A stretch of DNA of 64,000 nt, taken from the NCBI GenBank assembly GCA_030704615.1, contig CM060734.1, forward strand, positions 20,958,001 through 21,022,000, given 5' to 3'. This DNA is from Takakia lepidozioides. Lineage: Eukaryota > Streptophyta > Takakiopsida > Takakiales > Takakiaceae. The notes beneath the pieces are model-generated. The model searched no databases. It was not told where the DNA came from and worked only from the letters and a program-made list of their open reading frames with translations. The position numbers and the translations under genes were made by a program. Below are positions 24,806 to 36,380 of this stretch, in pieces; position 1 is the first letter of the stretch; each line of letters begins with the position of its first letter.

Positions 24806-25536
24806 CTACAGAGTTGCATCCATATGAGTACATTAGAGGTTAGGTAACATACCACTGGTCTTAAACTATCAAGTTTTAAAAGAACCAGCCAGATCCATGG
24901 AGGGAGGGAGAGAGAGGGAGAGAGAGGGAACCCACCACCATCCCCTGGTATGGCAGCTCCTTATGGAGTGAGTGTGGTATGCACTCACCCCGTAAGGGAG
25001 TGCATACCAGACCCCATCACATAAATGACCTCCGATCTCCCTCTTCCTTGCGATTGCACGAACCCAGAATATCAACACATTAAACAAGAACAAAAAATTG
25101 TCAGGTTGCCGGAAAGCAGAAGTCCAATTTCCGTGGTTTCATGGCGGACAACGCACAAGCAAATTGGGCTGCCATCTGAAGGGTGTACGGGGTGTTCCGA
25201 TGGAAGGCAATGAGAGATCTTGTGGGTTCCATTTTCTGCAGAGCTTGTCACAGTACACAACCAGGCTCGTGGCGCCATGAGAATTCAGATAGGAGCACCG
25301 TTCCATGTGTCTTGCATGGAAGCGTGCTCCCACCTTGGATGATGCAGAGACACAGTTTGCATGTATACGGGCTTGGTGGACAACGTCAGGTACTGTAAAG
25401 AAATCAGACGAGGGAGCAATGGTCAGTTGGCTAGCATGGTGACATTATCGTTTCCTCTAGTTCGGTGACTACATGCGGGAGGTGAGTTGGACGATCACGT
25501 CCCGTTCAATATTATGCTAGTCATTGGGCGGCAACC
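24806..25536. other. No gene recognised; purine-rich run and hairpin
   Basis: Contains a GGGAGAGAGAG simple repeat near 24900-24930 and the hairpin listed separately. No frame resembles a known protein. Confidence 0.4.
24976..25008. repeat. Perfect 11-bp hairpin
   Basis: Arms GGTATGCACTC (24976-24986) and GAGTGCATACC (24998-25008) with an 11-base loop. Possibly a foldback element end or a structured remnant. Confidence 0.6.
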
Positions 25537-25890
25537 TTGGGAGAAGACCTTCGAGACATGCCATTGCTTCGAAGAAGCCAACACTTGGAAGGAGATGTTC
25601 ACACCCGTCCAGTGAGACAAAGACTTGACGAGGCACCTGGCGGAGAAGAGGATTCATGGCGAACTGACAAGAATATTCGCACGCTTCCTCGTGGTCCTAT
25701 AATGTTGCCCAAGGAGGTTTCGTCGAGCACCGCAAGCCCTACACGTTCAAGATCGTCATCTCCTTTGAGCACAGGGCACGTGCCCGAGGAACATAACGAG
25801 CCATCTGTAGTAATGCAGTACAACATACCCATTGTGGAGACAAGAGTGTCGGAGTCACAGTGGAGAATTGCAAGGACATTAATTTCATGA
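25537..25890 (+). CDS. Hypothetical open frame
   Basis: An open frame of about 117 codons, rich in Arg, Ser and Pro, with no recognised motif and no clear start. It could be chance; kept only because it is among the longer isolated frames in this interval. Confidence 0.2.
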   Translation: MGEDLRDMPLLRRSQHLEGDVHTRPVRQRLDEAPGGEEDSWRTDKNIRTLPRGPIMLPKEVSSSTASPTRSRSSSPLSTGHVPEEHNEPSVVMQYNIPIVETRVSESQWRIARTLIS

Positions 25891-25895
25891 AATTT

Positions 25896-26040
25896 TTCGC
25901 GTGAGCACAGTTTTCAGATAGTATCGTATTTCTTACTACGTGAGCGCATTTGGGTTCGCAATAGCATATTCTCAAAAATCTTCTAGAATATGTGGAATAT
26001 TTCTTTGTACTCACGCCCGCTAGCGTGAGCCTGCTCACAT
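25896..26040. repeat. GTGAGC-rich segment resembling the MULE ends
   Basis: Several GTGAGC/GCTCAC words occur in 145 bases (CGCGTGAGCAC, ACGTGAGCGC, then ACTCACGC and GCGTGAGCCTGCTCAC at the right). The phrase GCGTGAGCCTG also occurs near both ends of the 30550-41985 transposon. This may be a short non-autonomous relative; no target duplication was identified. Confidence 0.35.
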
Positions 26041-27960
26041 GCTACCCAACCCCTTTGTTGTCAAATGGGTTGTTAAGAACAACATAGTTATGGCTGGAGC
26101 TGAGAGATGGCGGCGGGGGCCGCATGGAGCTCGATTCAGGCGCCCTTGAATGCCACGGAGCTGTGCCATTAAGGCATTTAGGTTCTGGCAAGATTCAGTA
26201 CCTTCTTCCCCTCTTGGGGTGCGCAATGGCGGCAGTACCTGCAATTTCCCTGTGGCGGTTGTCTCTAATGCTTGGCGGGCGATCTACCTGTGTTGTGGTT
26301 GCTTGTTGTGACCTTCATTGATCATTAAGATACAAGCGGCGATCTTAAGGCCTCAGGGAAGTGTCTGAACTCTTTGAGTTTGGGCGATTCACTTTCTTTT
26401 TTGTTGTGCATTCTTGTTTGCTGGTCTTGAGAGCTATGGCGCAGGCCTCTCTTCCACAAGCCATCAAGGTATTGGCTTGCATATGCTCTGTTTCCTTTCT
26501 GCCCCTGCTTTGTATTGCATGTTGTACAGCGATAACAAGCGTGAGACCTGCGATTCACCCGGGGTTCACATCGTCTCTAACTTAACTGTTTCTGATTGCA
26601 TGTGATGGGACCAGGTGAGGGTCCTCACTTAACATGGATTTTTAAAGCTTGAAGTTGATTGGAATCGAGTTGAAGAAGCGACGCCATCTGTATCTTTGGG
26701 GGAGAACAATCCTTTCTTCCTCTTTCCTTTGATCTTGATGGCTCCTATGTTTAACCTAGTATGGTGGACAATCAATCATTAGGGCGACTATCTCTTGTTC
26801 CCTATGGCATACTGATGTGACAATGGAGCAATGATATTAAAGAGATCTGGTAACATGCTACAATGTAGGGCATACCTGTTTTCATGACCAGACAGTGTTC
26901 TTGAATGTACAAGCATTGGAAACTTAGCCTCTTTTAGAAGCTGGTTACTTTAGGACACTCGATACCGTGCCAAACTGATATGGATGTGGTTATGCCTTGG
27001 TATGTAAGCTGACCAAAAAATAGAGACTGAATGACATGGCATGTCATGAATGGCACTTTTTAGCATGCTGAACAATGGTTTCCTGCTATGAACAGTGGTA
27101 ATTGAGTCTCTAATTTTTCCCCCCCCCACCCAGAGACTTCATTGACTTTGAAGTCTGGGATTTGTCATAAAGCTGACTTGTGAATGAAGAATGGTTGACA
27201 ATGCTTTGTTATGAGGCTGATTTGTCGTTAATTTTACAATGACCTTGTCAGGTCTTTGTCCATGTCTCGACAAGACATAAGTATCTTCCCTCTCTGATTT
27301 AGACCGGTGTACTTGGTGGTTCTTGTACACATTATCAACCAATCTCCCTTCTGTTTTCAGTTTTATGTTTGATTTACTAACACCTTGGTCTGAGCATGAC
27401 AAAAGGTTATCAAATATGTTCCTGATTGAAGTGATGAACCCAAGGCAATGGGAAGGCCAAAGCCATGAGATATCAGCCTCCTCTCCCGCCATGACCATGG
27501 TGTGGAGCAAGCAAGTCCTTCATAAGGTAAGATCTTCTCCAACAAAAATATGTTGGCTAAAATATGTTGGGCATGGAGAGTAAGGCATCCTTGAAGGTAC
27601 CCGAGATAAGCACAGAACATCTATAGGGCTTCTGAATGCTGAAATTTTGAGCTAGGCCTTGGTAAGACAGCTTGCTGGAGTAGACGTGTACACCTTATAC
27701 ATGATCCGGTCAATGCACATTACTCTTGTTTGCCGGTCCCCTGTAGCCGATGCCTTATGTCAGATTTGGATACCTCGTGATAAGAATGAGTTCCATTTCT
27801 TTGGCTCAAATTGTTTCTCCTGGTCACGGCTTTGCTCTTTATAGGCACCATAAAAAATACCCAATTCTGATATGCTGTTGGTAGATGTTGTGTCTGAATA
27901 CCAGGTGGTAAACCCCTGCCAGACTTCATTACCTAAGTCCCAATACCTGCCCCCTTTGGT
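26041..27960. other. No gene recognised
   Basis: Only scattered short frames on both strands, none with a motif I know. A C-run near 27120 and AT-rich stretches are visible. Confidence 0.4.
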
Positions 27961-28520
27961 TTTGTACACATGTTTTACCCAAAACAAGGGGTGGGTAAAC
28001 ACTAAAAGTTTGATATAAGATTCTTTCCTGATTGTTACTTTATGACCTTGGGAATTGAGGGTTCTTTCACTGGCCTCTTCTTCCGGTCACCAGAGCTTAT
28101 ATATAAACTAAAAGGTAAAACTCTACATTTTGATGTACATGTGTTGATGTACCTTCGTTTGTCACAACTTGCCAACGTGGAACATGCCAATGGCAGAAAA
28201 TTCATTACCTAAACCTGCCCCCATTGGTTGTAGCTTTTACTTCTGGTTACAAAGGAACCATAGAAATAAACATGCCTACAATCTCAACTCTCCAAGGTCA
28301 AAAAACAAAACAAGCCGTGACAAGCAAAGGTACATCAACACTTACATCATAATGTAGAGTTTTACCTTTTAGCTACACATAAGCTCTGGTAATGGAAAGA
28401 TGAGGCCAATGAAGGGACCTTAACTCCGAAATTCATGAAGCAACAAACAGGAAATAAACTTTTATCAACCCTTTAGTGTCTACCTAGCCCATGTTTTTGG
28501 GTACCACATGTGTACATAAC
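27961..28520. mobile_element. Foldback element with ~200-bp inverted arms
   Basis: The left arm (about 27961-28165) and the reverse complement of the right arm (about 28316-28520) match along their whole length with scattered differences. Shared phrases include GTACACATG, AAAGGTAAAACTCTACATT and GTTGATGTACC. The spacer of about 150 bases has no frame. It looks like a MITE or foldback transposon and its RNA could form a long hairpin. Confidence 0.75.
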
Positions 28521-28704
28521 AACCTACTTGTTCCGAGCAACCCACTTATTAACAACCTACTTGTTCGGAACAACCTACTTGTTAACAATTTACAATTCAT
28601 AATTTGGTTTTATTTTTTATTTACTTAATTTTTCCCAAACAAGGGCAACCGTTCTACCAGTCATTATATATATCATTATCTTATCATTATGTTATGTCTT
28701 TTTT

Positions 28705-29020
28705 TTTTTGGGCGTCCGCTGTCATACCGGTCGCCCGATATTTTTTTGTTTTTCCCTTATTTTAATTCATTTTATCTGTTTTATGAATTATTCATTTTTT
28801 TAATATTATTTTCTCAGCTAGCGGCGGATGCTCATTCCCAGGCGACCGCTGCCACAGCGGTCCCACAGCGGTCCCTTATTTTAATTTTAATTTTACTTGT
28901 TTAAAATATTATTATTATTTTGAATTTTGAATAATATGTTTTATTTTTTATTTCTCTCAAGCGCAACAGACGCTCTATCCCAGGCGACGATGCAGTAGCG
29001 GTCCCACAGCGGTCCCATAG
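28705..29020. repeat. Second tract of GC-rich hairpins
   Basis: Three units near 28711-28738, 28838-28875 and 28978-29018 carry GGCG(T/A)CCGCT and AGCGGTCCC arms in an otherwise AT-rich background. They clearly resemble the tract at 22879-23200. The tract stops just before the Ty3/gypsy fragment. Confidence 0.65.
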
Positions 29021-29097
29021 CAGTCCCTTATTTTTATTTTTATTTCGTGCTTTATGTATTTTTATGTATTTTTCTTTTTTACACCCCATGCGACTGT

Positions 29098-30020
29098 GCA
29101 GCTTCGATCGGTTGGCAGGAGCAAGTATTTCAGCCGCATCGATTTGCGCTCAGGTTACCATCAAATCCAAGTGGCGGAAGGAGATGAGGAGAAGACCGCG
29201 TGCAGGACAAGATATGGTTCATATGAGTTCTTGGTGATGCCTTGGGCTCACCAACGCACCCGCGACCTTTAGCACGCTAATGAACAGCCTTTTCCAGGAG
29301 TGGTTGGATGACTTTGTGATCGTGTACATCGACGACATCTTGGTGTACTCGAAAACAAAGGAAGAGCACCTGGAGCACCTAAAAAGGGTGTTCCAGAAAT
29401 TGCGGGAATGGAAGCTGTATGCCAAAGTTTCAAAGTGCGAATTCAGGGTCACAAAAGTGGAGTTCCTAGGGCATGTGATTACACAGGATGGGATCAAAAT
29501 GGATGACAGAAAAGTCAGGGCGATCTTGGACTGGGAGCCTCCGACTTCGGTCCCGGGAGTGCGATCCTTCTTAGGACTCGCCTCCTACTACCGAAAGTAT
29601 GTGAGAAATTTTGCCAAGACCGCGGGGCCGTTGTCAGACCCTCTGTGTAAGTCCAAGATATGGGTATGGAACACCTTTTGTGGCCAAGCTTTTGCCGAGT
29701 TGAAGCAGCGGATGGCGGAAGCTCCAGTCCTGAAAATCCCAGAGTTCGACCGTCCATTTGAGATTCATACAGATGCGTCGAACTTCGCAATTGGGGGTGT
29801 GCTGATGTAGGATGGACGTCCAATGGCTTACGAAAGTAAGAAACTGAATGAAGTGGAACGACGGTGGCCTACGCACGAGAAAGAAATAAAGGCGGTGGTG
29901 CATTGCCTTGAGCTTTGGCGCCACTATGTTGGCTCCAACCCGGTGAAGGTATTCACAGACAATGTCACGGTGAAGTATTTTGCCACACAGCCTAAGTTGT
30001 CCCCAAAACAACTTAGGGAA
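29098..30020 (+). pseudogene. Ty3/gypsy RT-RNase H fragment
   Basis: The reading gives [17 protein letters not shown], then, after a one-base shift near 29245, TLMNSLFQEWLDDFVIVYIDD with the YIDD catalytic box (near 29325). Next come EFLGHVIT, VRSFLGLASYYRKYVRNF and the RNase H start EIHTDASNFAIGGVL. A TAG at 29808-29810 stands where Gln is usual (before DGRPMAYES). The remaining RNase H reads to WRHYVGSNPVKVFTDN. Both ends are cut: no gag, protease, integrase or LTR is visible. The family copies its RNA into DNA. Confidence 0.9.
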
Positions 30021-30048
30021 GGTCACTGAACAACCTGCCAAGGCGGAA

Positions 30049-30538
30049 ACACCTGAGTCTGGACCCACACTATATCCCTGCTCCTTCATCTATCCATGCC
30101 TCTGCACAAATCAAGCATACATCCTTGCCTTGCTGCTAGCAGCTGACGATGACAACCTAGATTTGTTCTAGGAAACACCCAACTCAACTTATCACACTAG
30201 TTCCTATGCTCAATTGCATCTGCTACTCTCTATAATCCAACAAGTATTCAACCTTTTACCTCGATTGTCCCACCACTGACTGGAGTCAGAAAAGTATTCA
30301 TTCCACAGCTTGTCCTCGTCTCTGTTACCTGTTTCTGGATACTTTCCTGTTGTCACATCGGCAGTATCATGTCAAAGTCACTCCAAACTAGATTCACTGA
30401 ACCAGCTAACTTGCAGAATTCAACATGGAAAGTTAGGGCCGATTCTAATAAGAGGGAAAAATAGGGTGAAATGTGCTGAAGAAGATGCTTTCATTAGCAG
30501 TGCCTGATTATATCAATTGTGCCGCTGCTGCCAGTTGA
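30049..30538 (-). repeat. Left part of a duplicated PPR-upstream segment
   Basis: This 490-base piece is closely repeated at about 42067-42570 and partly at 45050-45400. On the minus strand its distal end encodes the same phrase (AWVDGQL) found before the PPR repeats. It is separated from its continuation at 41997 by the inserted Mutator-like transposon. Confidence 0.8.
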
Positions 30539-30549
30539 CCATCTACCCA
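30539..30549. repeat. Left 11-bp target-site duplication of the MULE
   Basis: CCATCTACCCA here and at 41986-41996. The uninterrupted sequence GTTGACCATCTACCCATGCA is present in paralogous copies near 42567, 44397 and (with one change) 45036, so the site before insertion is known. Eleven bases fits the 9-11 bp duplications of Mutator-like elements. Confidence 0.85.
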
Positions 30550-30556
30550 ACGACGC

Positions 30557-30720
30557 AATGGCGTGAGCGTTGCGCGTGAGCGCGCGAGCGTACGCTCACG
30601 CAGGAGTGACGTGGCGTGAGCGTACGCTCACGCCAGCTGACGTGGCGTGAGCCTGCACACACGCTGACGTGGCGTGAGCGTCATGTCAGCATGCTGATGT
30701 GGCGGTAAATGATGACGTGG
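30557..30720. repeat. MULE left subterminal repeat cluster
   Basis: Four copies of a TGACGTGGCGTGAGC-like word lie here. A perfect 24-bp palindrome sits at 30612-30635 (core GTGAGCGTACGCTCAC). Such clusters are typical binding places for the transposase; this role is inferred. Confidence 0.75.
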
Positions 30721-31197
30721 CACTGTCCGTCATCTGCCACGTCAGCATTAACATGCGCCGCCTATAACCGTGGATGGTCCTATGACCGTGGAATTAATGC
30801 AGGGAATCTTGCCTAAATAGAATCAAGACGAGCGTTGAGGCCTACAATTGCAGCATCCAACATTGTGCAATTACAAATGCTTGTTTCACTTTTACAATTA
30901 CGAGGACGACAAAATATCCTCACAAAGTGTGCGCCATAAAGGCTGCCACGGAAGACCTTCCTCCCTCCTCAAATAACAATGAGAGTTAGGATCATCTTCA
31001 AAAGATGATTGTAGTGCATAGCGACAGCAAGACATGTAGACTTCGAACGGTGCAATGACAAATGTGCACTACCTAAAAGTTGTCACTCAGAGCTCACTCC
31101 GTATAGTTGGAGGCCATATCATTGCACAGCCGACGAATTGATGTGAATTACACATTTCAAATCATGGTCATCCACATACCACATTACATAGTTCATG

Positions 31198-34100
31198 CTA
31201 CCCATGTGTTGTATCCCGCTGCAAAAGAGTATCGACCTCGTTGAAACTCATAGTGGCCTGGTGAATGAAGTTGTCACGTTTGGGATCGCAAACCATCCTC
31301 CTCAAAAATATGAAATACAAATGTTTGCAGGGTATGAATTTACCTCTCTTGCCCAAACTGGTTGATAGCATATTCACAAAATCAGGACATGTGCAATTGG
31401 GGAAATTGGAAACCGTGATGTCGTAGGTCCTGTCATGAACAGCAGATGTGGAAGTGATGATTGTGAATACCCGACCATATCCTGGATCGGGTACTTCCGT
31501 GGTGCTTCCAACACGAGCTTGGAGCATTCTTGCGGACTCCACTTTGCCAAAGTGTTCAGCGGTTGGAGGGAAACGCCGAACGAGCTTTCCATCTCGTTTG
31601 GTTGGCCACAAGTCAGGATTTGCCGGGGGGACCCGGGAGGACGCAGAAGTAGTAGCACATGCATGGAGTTGGGGTTGTCTCGCAAGGGAAAAACCTGCCT
31701 CCTCCAGCATTTCAATCTCCTGAAAGCTGAGATGTGTTCCCACCTTCACGGGCCAAACGGTTGGAGGAGATGGCTTCATCACTACGGAAGGACGCACAGT
31801 TCCATGCACACATCTGGCACAATCATCTGCGCAGAACCAGAACTTGTGGTTCTTGGCTTCTGGTTGACCGTATGGACGCATCAAGCCCGTGAAAGTCGGA
31901 GCAGGAGTTCGGGCACCACCTCTGGATATAGATGAAGTGCACTTCTCGAAATTAGTTGCCCTGATCGCTGTACATTTCACACGAGACCCTACACTTGTGC
32001 GTTCTATGTGCCAAACGTGGTCGGGGCATGCGGACTCAAGCACATCAAGGGGGTTGTTTCTCTCCTGCACCATTTCAGTGGCACTTTGATGCTGGAGCTT
32101 GCCGTCGTGTTGGAGGTTCCTCCACAATGGAGGTTCCGGACATGGAGCTGTCATGCAGGGGAACACGAGGCTTCGAGAAGTTATCACGGTCTGCCCTGTG
32201 GGAATCTGAATCCGAACCAGGTGGAGTGTTCAATTTCCTCTTACAGGAGCCGAATCTCTCCTCCCCTTCAAGATGTGGAACTCTAGAAACAAGTGGCGTT
32301 CCCTGGGCATACATGCTCACCGCCCGTGCTATCTTGATTGGATCCCCAGATCTGTTTGCAGCACGCAACATCAACTCCCATTTGTCCGGACCCTTGCCAC
32401 CAACCCCACCTCGTAAGAAATCACGGTATCGGGTTTGTTGTTGCAAGGCACGTATCAAATCATCTGTTGTTGCCACATACAAATCCCCCGACCTCGTTTC
32501 CCAGACTGCTGCAACCATGCGTTGTGCACAGTTTCTGCCAAATTGCAAGATGGCATGTCCGCCATTTCCTCAATGGACATGTTCTGCAAAGTGGATAACC
32601 ACACTTCAGAACAGTGCACAGGAAACAACATAAAGAAAGCAATGAGTCAAAATATGGAAAGCAAATGTATGAATAAAGCATGAAATAAAGCCTCGTACCA
32701 TTGTCATGGCTGCCCCACTGTCTATACCGGAAGTGCCAAAACGCCAGCCAATCTTCCAATGCTCTCATACTCTCAAGTGATGCAGCTCCAGAAGAGAACC
32801 ACCAGGCACGAATTGTCTGGAACAAAGTGTCCGCCTCCTTCATTGTTCTAGCATCTTTGTACTCTTTGCACAATTTACGGTGCTGAGTCTGCATCTCTGG
32901 TTTGATGTCCGACTTTGTATGTTTTTCCAGAGATTGTGTCCAATGGAATAGACATGTACGCTCTCTTCCTGGCATAGGCACTTTTGGGTCGCCCGATCCG
33001 AAGACAATACGAACAGCATTGAAATTTGCTTGAGCACTATCCGCCATGAAACCTGCGAAATTTGGAGATGGCAGCCCATGACACGTATCAGGGAATTCCA
33101 CATGAGCTTCTGGGATTCCGTATCCTCGCATGTCACAAACTGCAATTGTCATAACTCGTTGGTACACTGGATCGTAGACATGACAAGCCATTGTCGTCCA
33201 ATCCTTCACTCGTTTCACATGATCAAACATAAGAAAACAGTTCTGCAAGTCCCCAGTCTTCTGCATCCGCTTCACGAGGCTAACCCCACTGCCCTCCCCA
33301 ACAGTCGACATTTTGAAAAGAAAAACTTTGATGGCACCTTGACCTGGGAATACATTGTCCTGGATGTAATCGTACTTGCTCACTCGTTTCAATTCCAAAA
33401 TATTGTCTATGTAGCCTCTGATCCCAGAGCCCATTCTCAATGCATTGATCTGATGCCGAATGTTAGGTGAACTTAAAGTGGAGAAATGATCCATGACCAG
33501 GTCCAATGCTGCACCGTCAAGTTTAGTCCCCACAGAATCCTTCACTCAAATATGGCTTCCAAGAAGGACTTGCTTGCGCCAAGAGCAATTGCAGATGTTG
33601 TTGCGGATGGGTTTCTCCCGAACTCCTGTTTAATCAACCTCGATACTGTCTCAACACTCTCCCTGTAATCCCCCTTCGAGACAGGATGGTTATGGAATCC
33701 AAAATGCACACAAGCTCTGTCATTGTTTCAAACGGTGGACAACATAGTACATTCTTGCTCCGCAGAGCGCCAAGCAGGATGGCACAAGTTTGCAGAATTT
33801 GCAGACGAAAGTGTTTGCCGGTGGAGGGGCAGTCCCAGGCTGAAATGGATTTTCCGCCAGACCCTCCCATTCGCTTTGATTATGAACCCCAGACTGAAGA
33901 AAGTGTCTGCAATTCAAATTATCACACCTAAGGTGTCCATTGCAAACTGTCCTCCTGAAAACAAGCTTGTCATCATTCTGAATATTGGATGTTTTTGTTC
34001 TGCACCACGGGTGCCCGTCGTGTTTCTTGTCCATTCCATGCATCATGATTGTTACACCTCCAACTCGCGGAGGAGGAGGCAGCTCGAATAGGATATCGCC

Positions 34101-34688
34101 ATCAAAAGTCTCCGGCAAGAACTTCACAGGCACCTGCTTCAAAGATTCCCAATCAATTCCCCGCAACTCACTTTTGAATCCAGCCATTCCTCCCATCGCC
34201 CGCAATTTTGGAATGACACTACAAATCTCTTCTTCATCAGCTTCTCCAACCACAGTAGGAAGGACTGGATTTGGAATTTCACTTATGTCATCATCGGAAG
34301 AATCCGAAAGCTCAACGATTGGAGTGGAGGACGTCTGTTCTTTTTTCACCACCACCTCCCTCTTGTCTTCAACGACCGAAGCAGCAGTCCCGGGCGTCAC
34401 ATATGACCCAAGGGACTTTCGCCGAGGCTCTCCAAGTACTCTGTATCGACCAGGACGCACTCTCCACTGGCTGATATGAGCCGTCTCATCACGGTTTTGG
34501 AAAGAATATTTCAACAACTTCCCTTTAAGATCGTACACCTCTTTCTCCAAAAAGATGGAGCCATTCTGCAGCTGAAAACGGGTAGCCAAGACATGTTTCA
34601 GAACAATTGCAAATCCATTGTCAAGGACTTCCTGGGAGAACGGCACTGGTTTGTCGTCAGAGAAGAACTCCGCTTCAGAGGAAGCCAT
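31198..34688 (-). pseudogene. Mutator-like transposase with GCM1-type and SWIM zinc fingers
   Basis: The N-terminus from 34688 has a Ser/Asp/Glu-rich segment (VELSDSSDDD). A WRKY-GCM1-like finger follows: HPWCRTK, VCNGHLRCDNLNC, later CKFCK and, after a frameshift near 33740, ACVHFGFHNHPVSKGD with the final HxH. The DDE core (33545-32700) has LMFDHVKRVKDW, NFAGFMADSAQANFNAV and CLFHWTQSLEKHT. A 95-bp intron (32698-32604, GT-AG) precedes LQNMSIEEMADMPSCN. A SWIM finger lies near 31394-31321 (NCTCPDF ... PCKHLYF; C-x-C-x21-C-x-H), then the stop at 31198. Frame changes near 33740, 33550, 32490 and 32100 break the frame. The enzyme would cut the element out and insert it elsewhere in the nucleus. 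Confidence 0.85.
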
Positions 34689-35529
34689 CTTCCTTCCTCG
34701 CGTACGTTTGTACCTTGCTATCGCAGATCTAGTGTAAATCGGTTTACTGATGTCTCCAGAACACAGTTGAAGAATGAGCAGAGAATATGGCGGAGGAAGC
34801 TCAGATAACGACTGTGCATATTATGTTATTCTTTCCAGATATGCAGCCGTCCATTTTAATTACTTTTCTTGTGGGCCCAGTGGTCAGAGTATCCCTAGGG
34901 CAGTGTCGGCATGTTAAACCGTTAATCAGAACCTCATCAATAAACCCAATAACAAAGCCGACTTCCTGGAAGCATGCCACAGGATCTGAGAATGGGATTG
35001 CAGATTAAGTAAATGTATCTTATACTACTACCAATGATCATGCGCACCTGGAAAGTTCCAAATGTGAAACGAATGTGGGGTTTGGCTAACAAGGATGACC
35101 GTGTATGATATTCCAAATTTGTCATCAAACTCTCGTTCATTTACATTTATTTGTGTAAGACTGCGCCAAAATTTCTGGGATTCGCTGTTTTTAAATATTG
35201 AAACCGTTCTAATAAAGAACACGCCGTTTTTTTGGGCGACACACGTCAGACATCCATAACTGAATACGAACAGCTGTACACCAATTGCTGGCATGTGCAC
35301 TAATAAGGGAACGACTATGTGTAACGGTCACGCGGAGGGAATCCGATGCTTCTAGAGACACGCAAGAACGCAGGCAATCCGCAAGAAATCGGGAGTCACT
35401 GCGTTTTTCTACTTTTCGCGCTTAGAGGAGAGTGGTAGTCAAGCTGGAGAGGGTTCCTTCTAGAATACGAAAGAGAAGAAAGTCTCTTTATTTTACTTCC
35501 CTTAGAGAGAGACGCAGAGCAAGAGAGAA
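34689..35529. promoter_or_regulatory. Divergent promoter region of the MULE genes
   Basis: The 841 bases between the two divergent start codons hold no recognised frame, so both promoters should lie here. I see no strong TATA box. The last 60 bases before 35530 are purine-rich (AGAGAGAGACGCAGAGCAAGAG). Confidence 0.5.
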
Positions 35530-36049
35530 ATGACGAGGCGTCGTTTGTTGGAGAACACAGGGCCAAGGCAGCAGGTGAACGCGGAGACTGATTCACAAGA
35601 GCAGACGGAGACTGAGGCAGCGGCTGTGACACAGTCGGCGATAAGAGTGCGCCAGCCTGTGGAGGCAGAGATGATTCGCAGGGACACTGAAGGAGGTGGA
35701 AGCACGCGGAACGCCGAACCGGGAGAAGGTCCAGAAACCCTAGAGCAGACAGATGTGAGAGGGAAGAGGAAAGCTGCAGAAGGGGATCAATTTCAAAACC
35801 TAAGAAGGGCCAGTAAGTTTTATCTAACTTACATTTCATTGTTGAAGATATGCGTAGAGATTGAGTGGAATGTCCCAGACAGGGATTGTCGCTACCGACC
35901 ATCACAAGGTGATTTGCTTTCTACTCCTCTGCGGTTTACCGCACAATGAGGTGACTAGGTACAGTCATTCACTGTGTTCAGATCATACAGTCTGTCTGAT
36001 TGCCTTTCAAGGAGTCCTTCCTCTTCCCTTCTTTAGCAGGAACTACTGA

Positions 36050-36380
36050 ATTGCGAGCGTCGTTAACGCCATTCGATTCTCCTCATGAGATTTATGTACC
36101 TATGTGTTTGAAGAGAGTCTGCACTTACTGTCCGCCCTAAACTACACTGAATGTCGTTGCCGCCAATCAGTTGCACATATATGTCATTACACAACACCGA
36201 TCCGGCAGGTCGTTATCTTTTGTGATTGTCGTTAACGCCGTTCGCTATCGCTCTCGCTTTTGTTTTGAATACGGCAGTATCAGCTTTGCTTGTGTAGATT
36301 GTGCTGAATTCTTTCACACCATTCATGGTGAGTTTCCTTGAGACAGAGTGATGGTCGTTACCGCCATTCACTATTTGCAA
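36050..36380. repeat. Four imperfect palindromes in intron 1 of copy 1
   Basis: Near 36058-36080, 36150-36172, 36217-36243 and 36349-36372. They share a core like GTCGTTAACGCCATTC and belong to the same family as the intron array at 38236-38958. Confidence 0.7.

Noticed and set aside
31435-32633. Long plus-strand frames opposite the MULE transposase
   Set aside because: They are antisense to the SWIM finger region and show no motifs of their own; shadows of the transposase.
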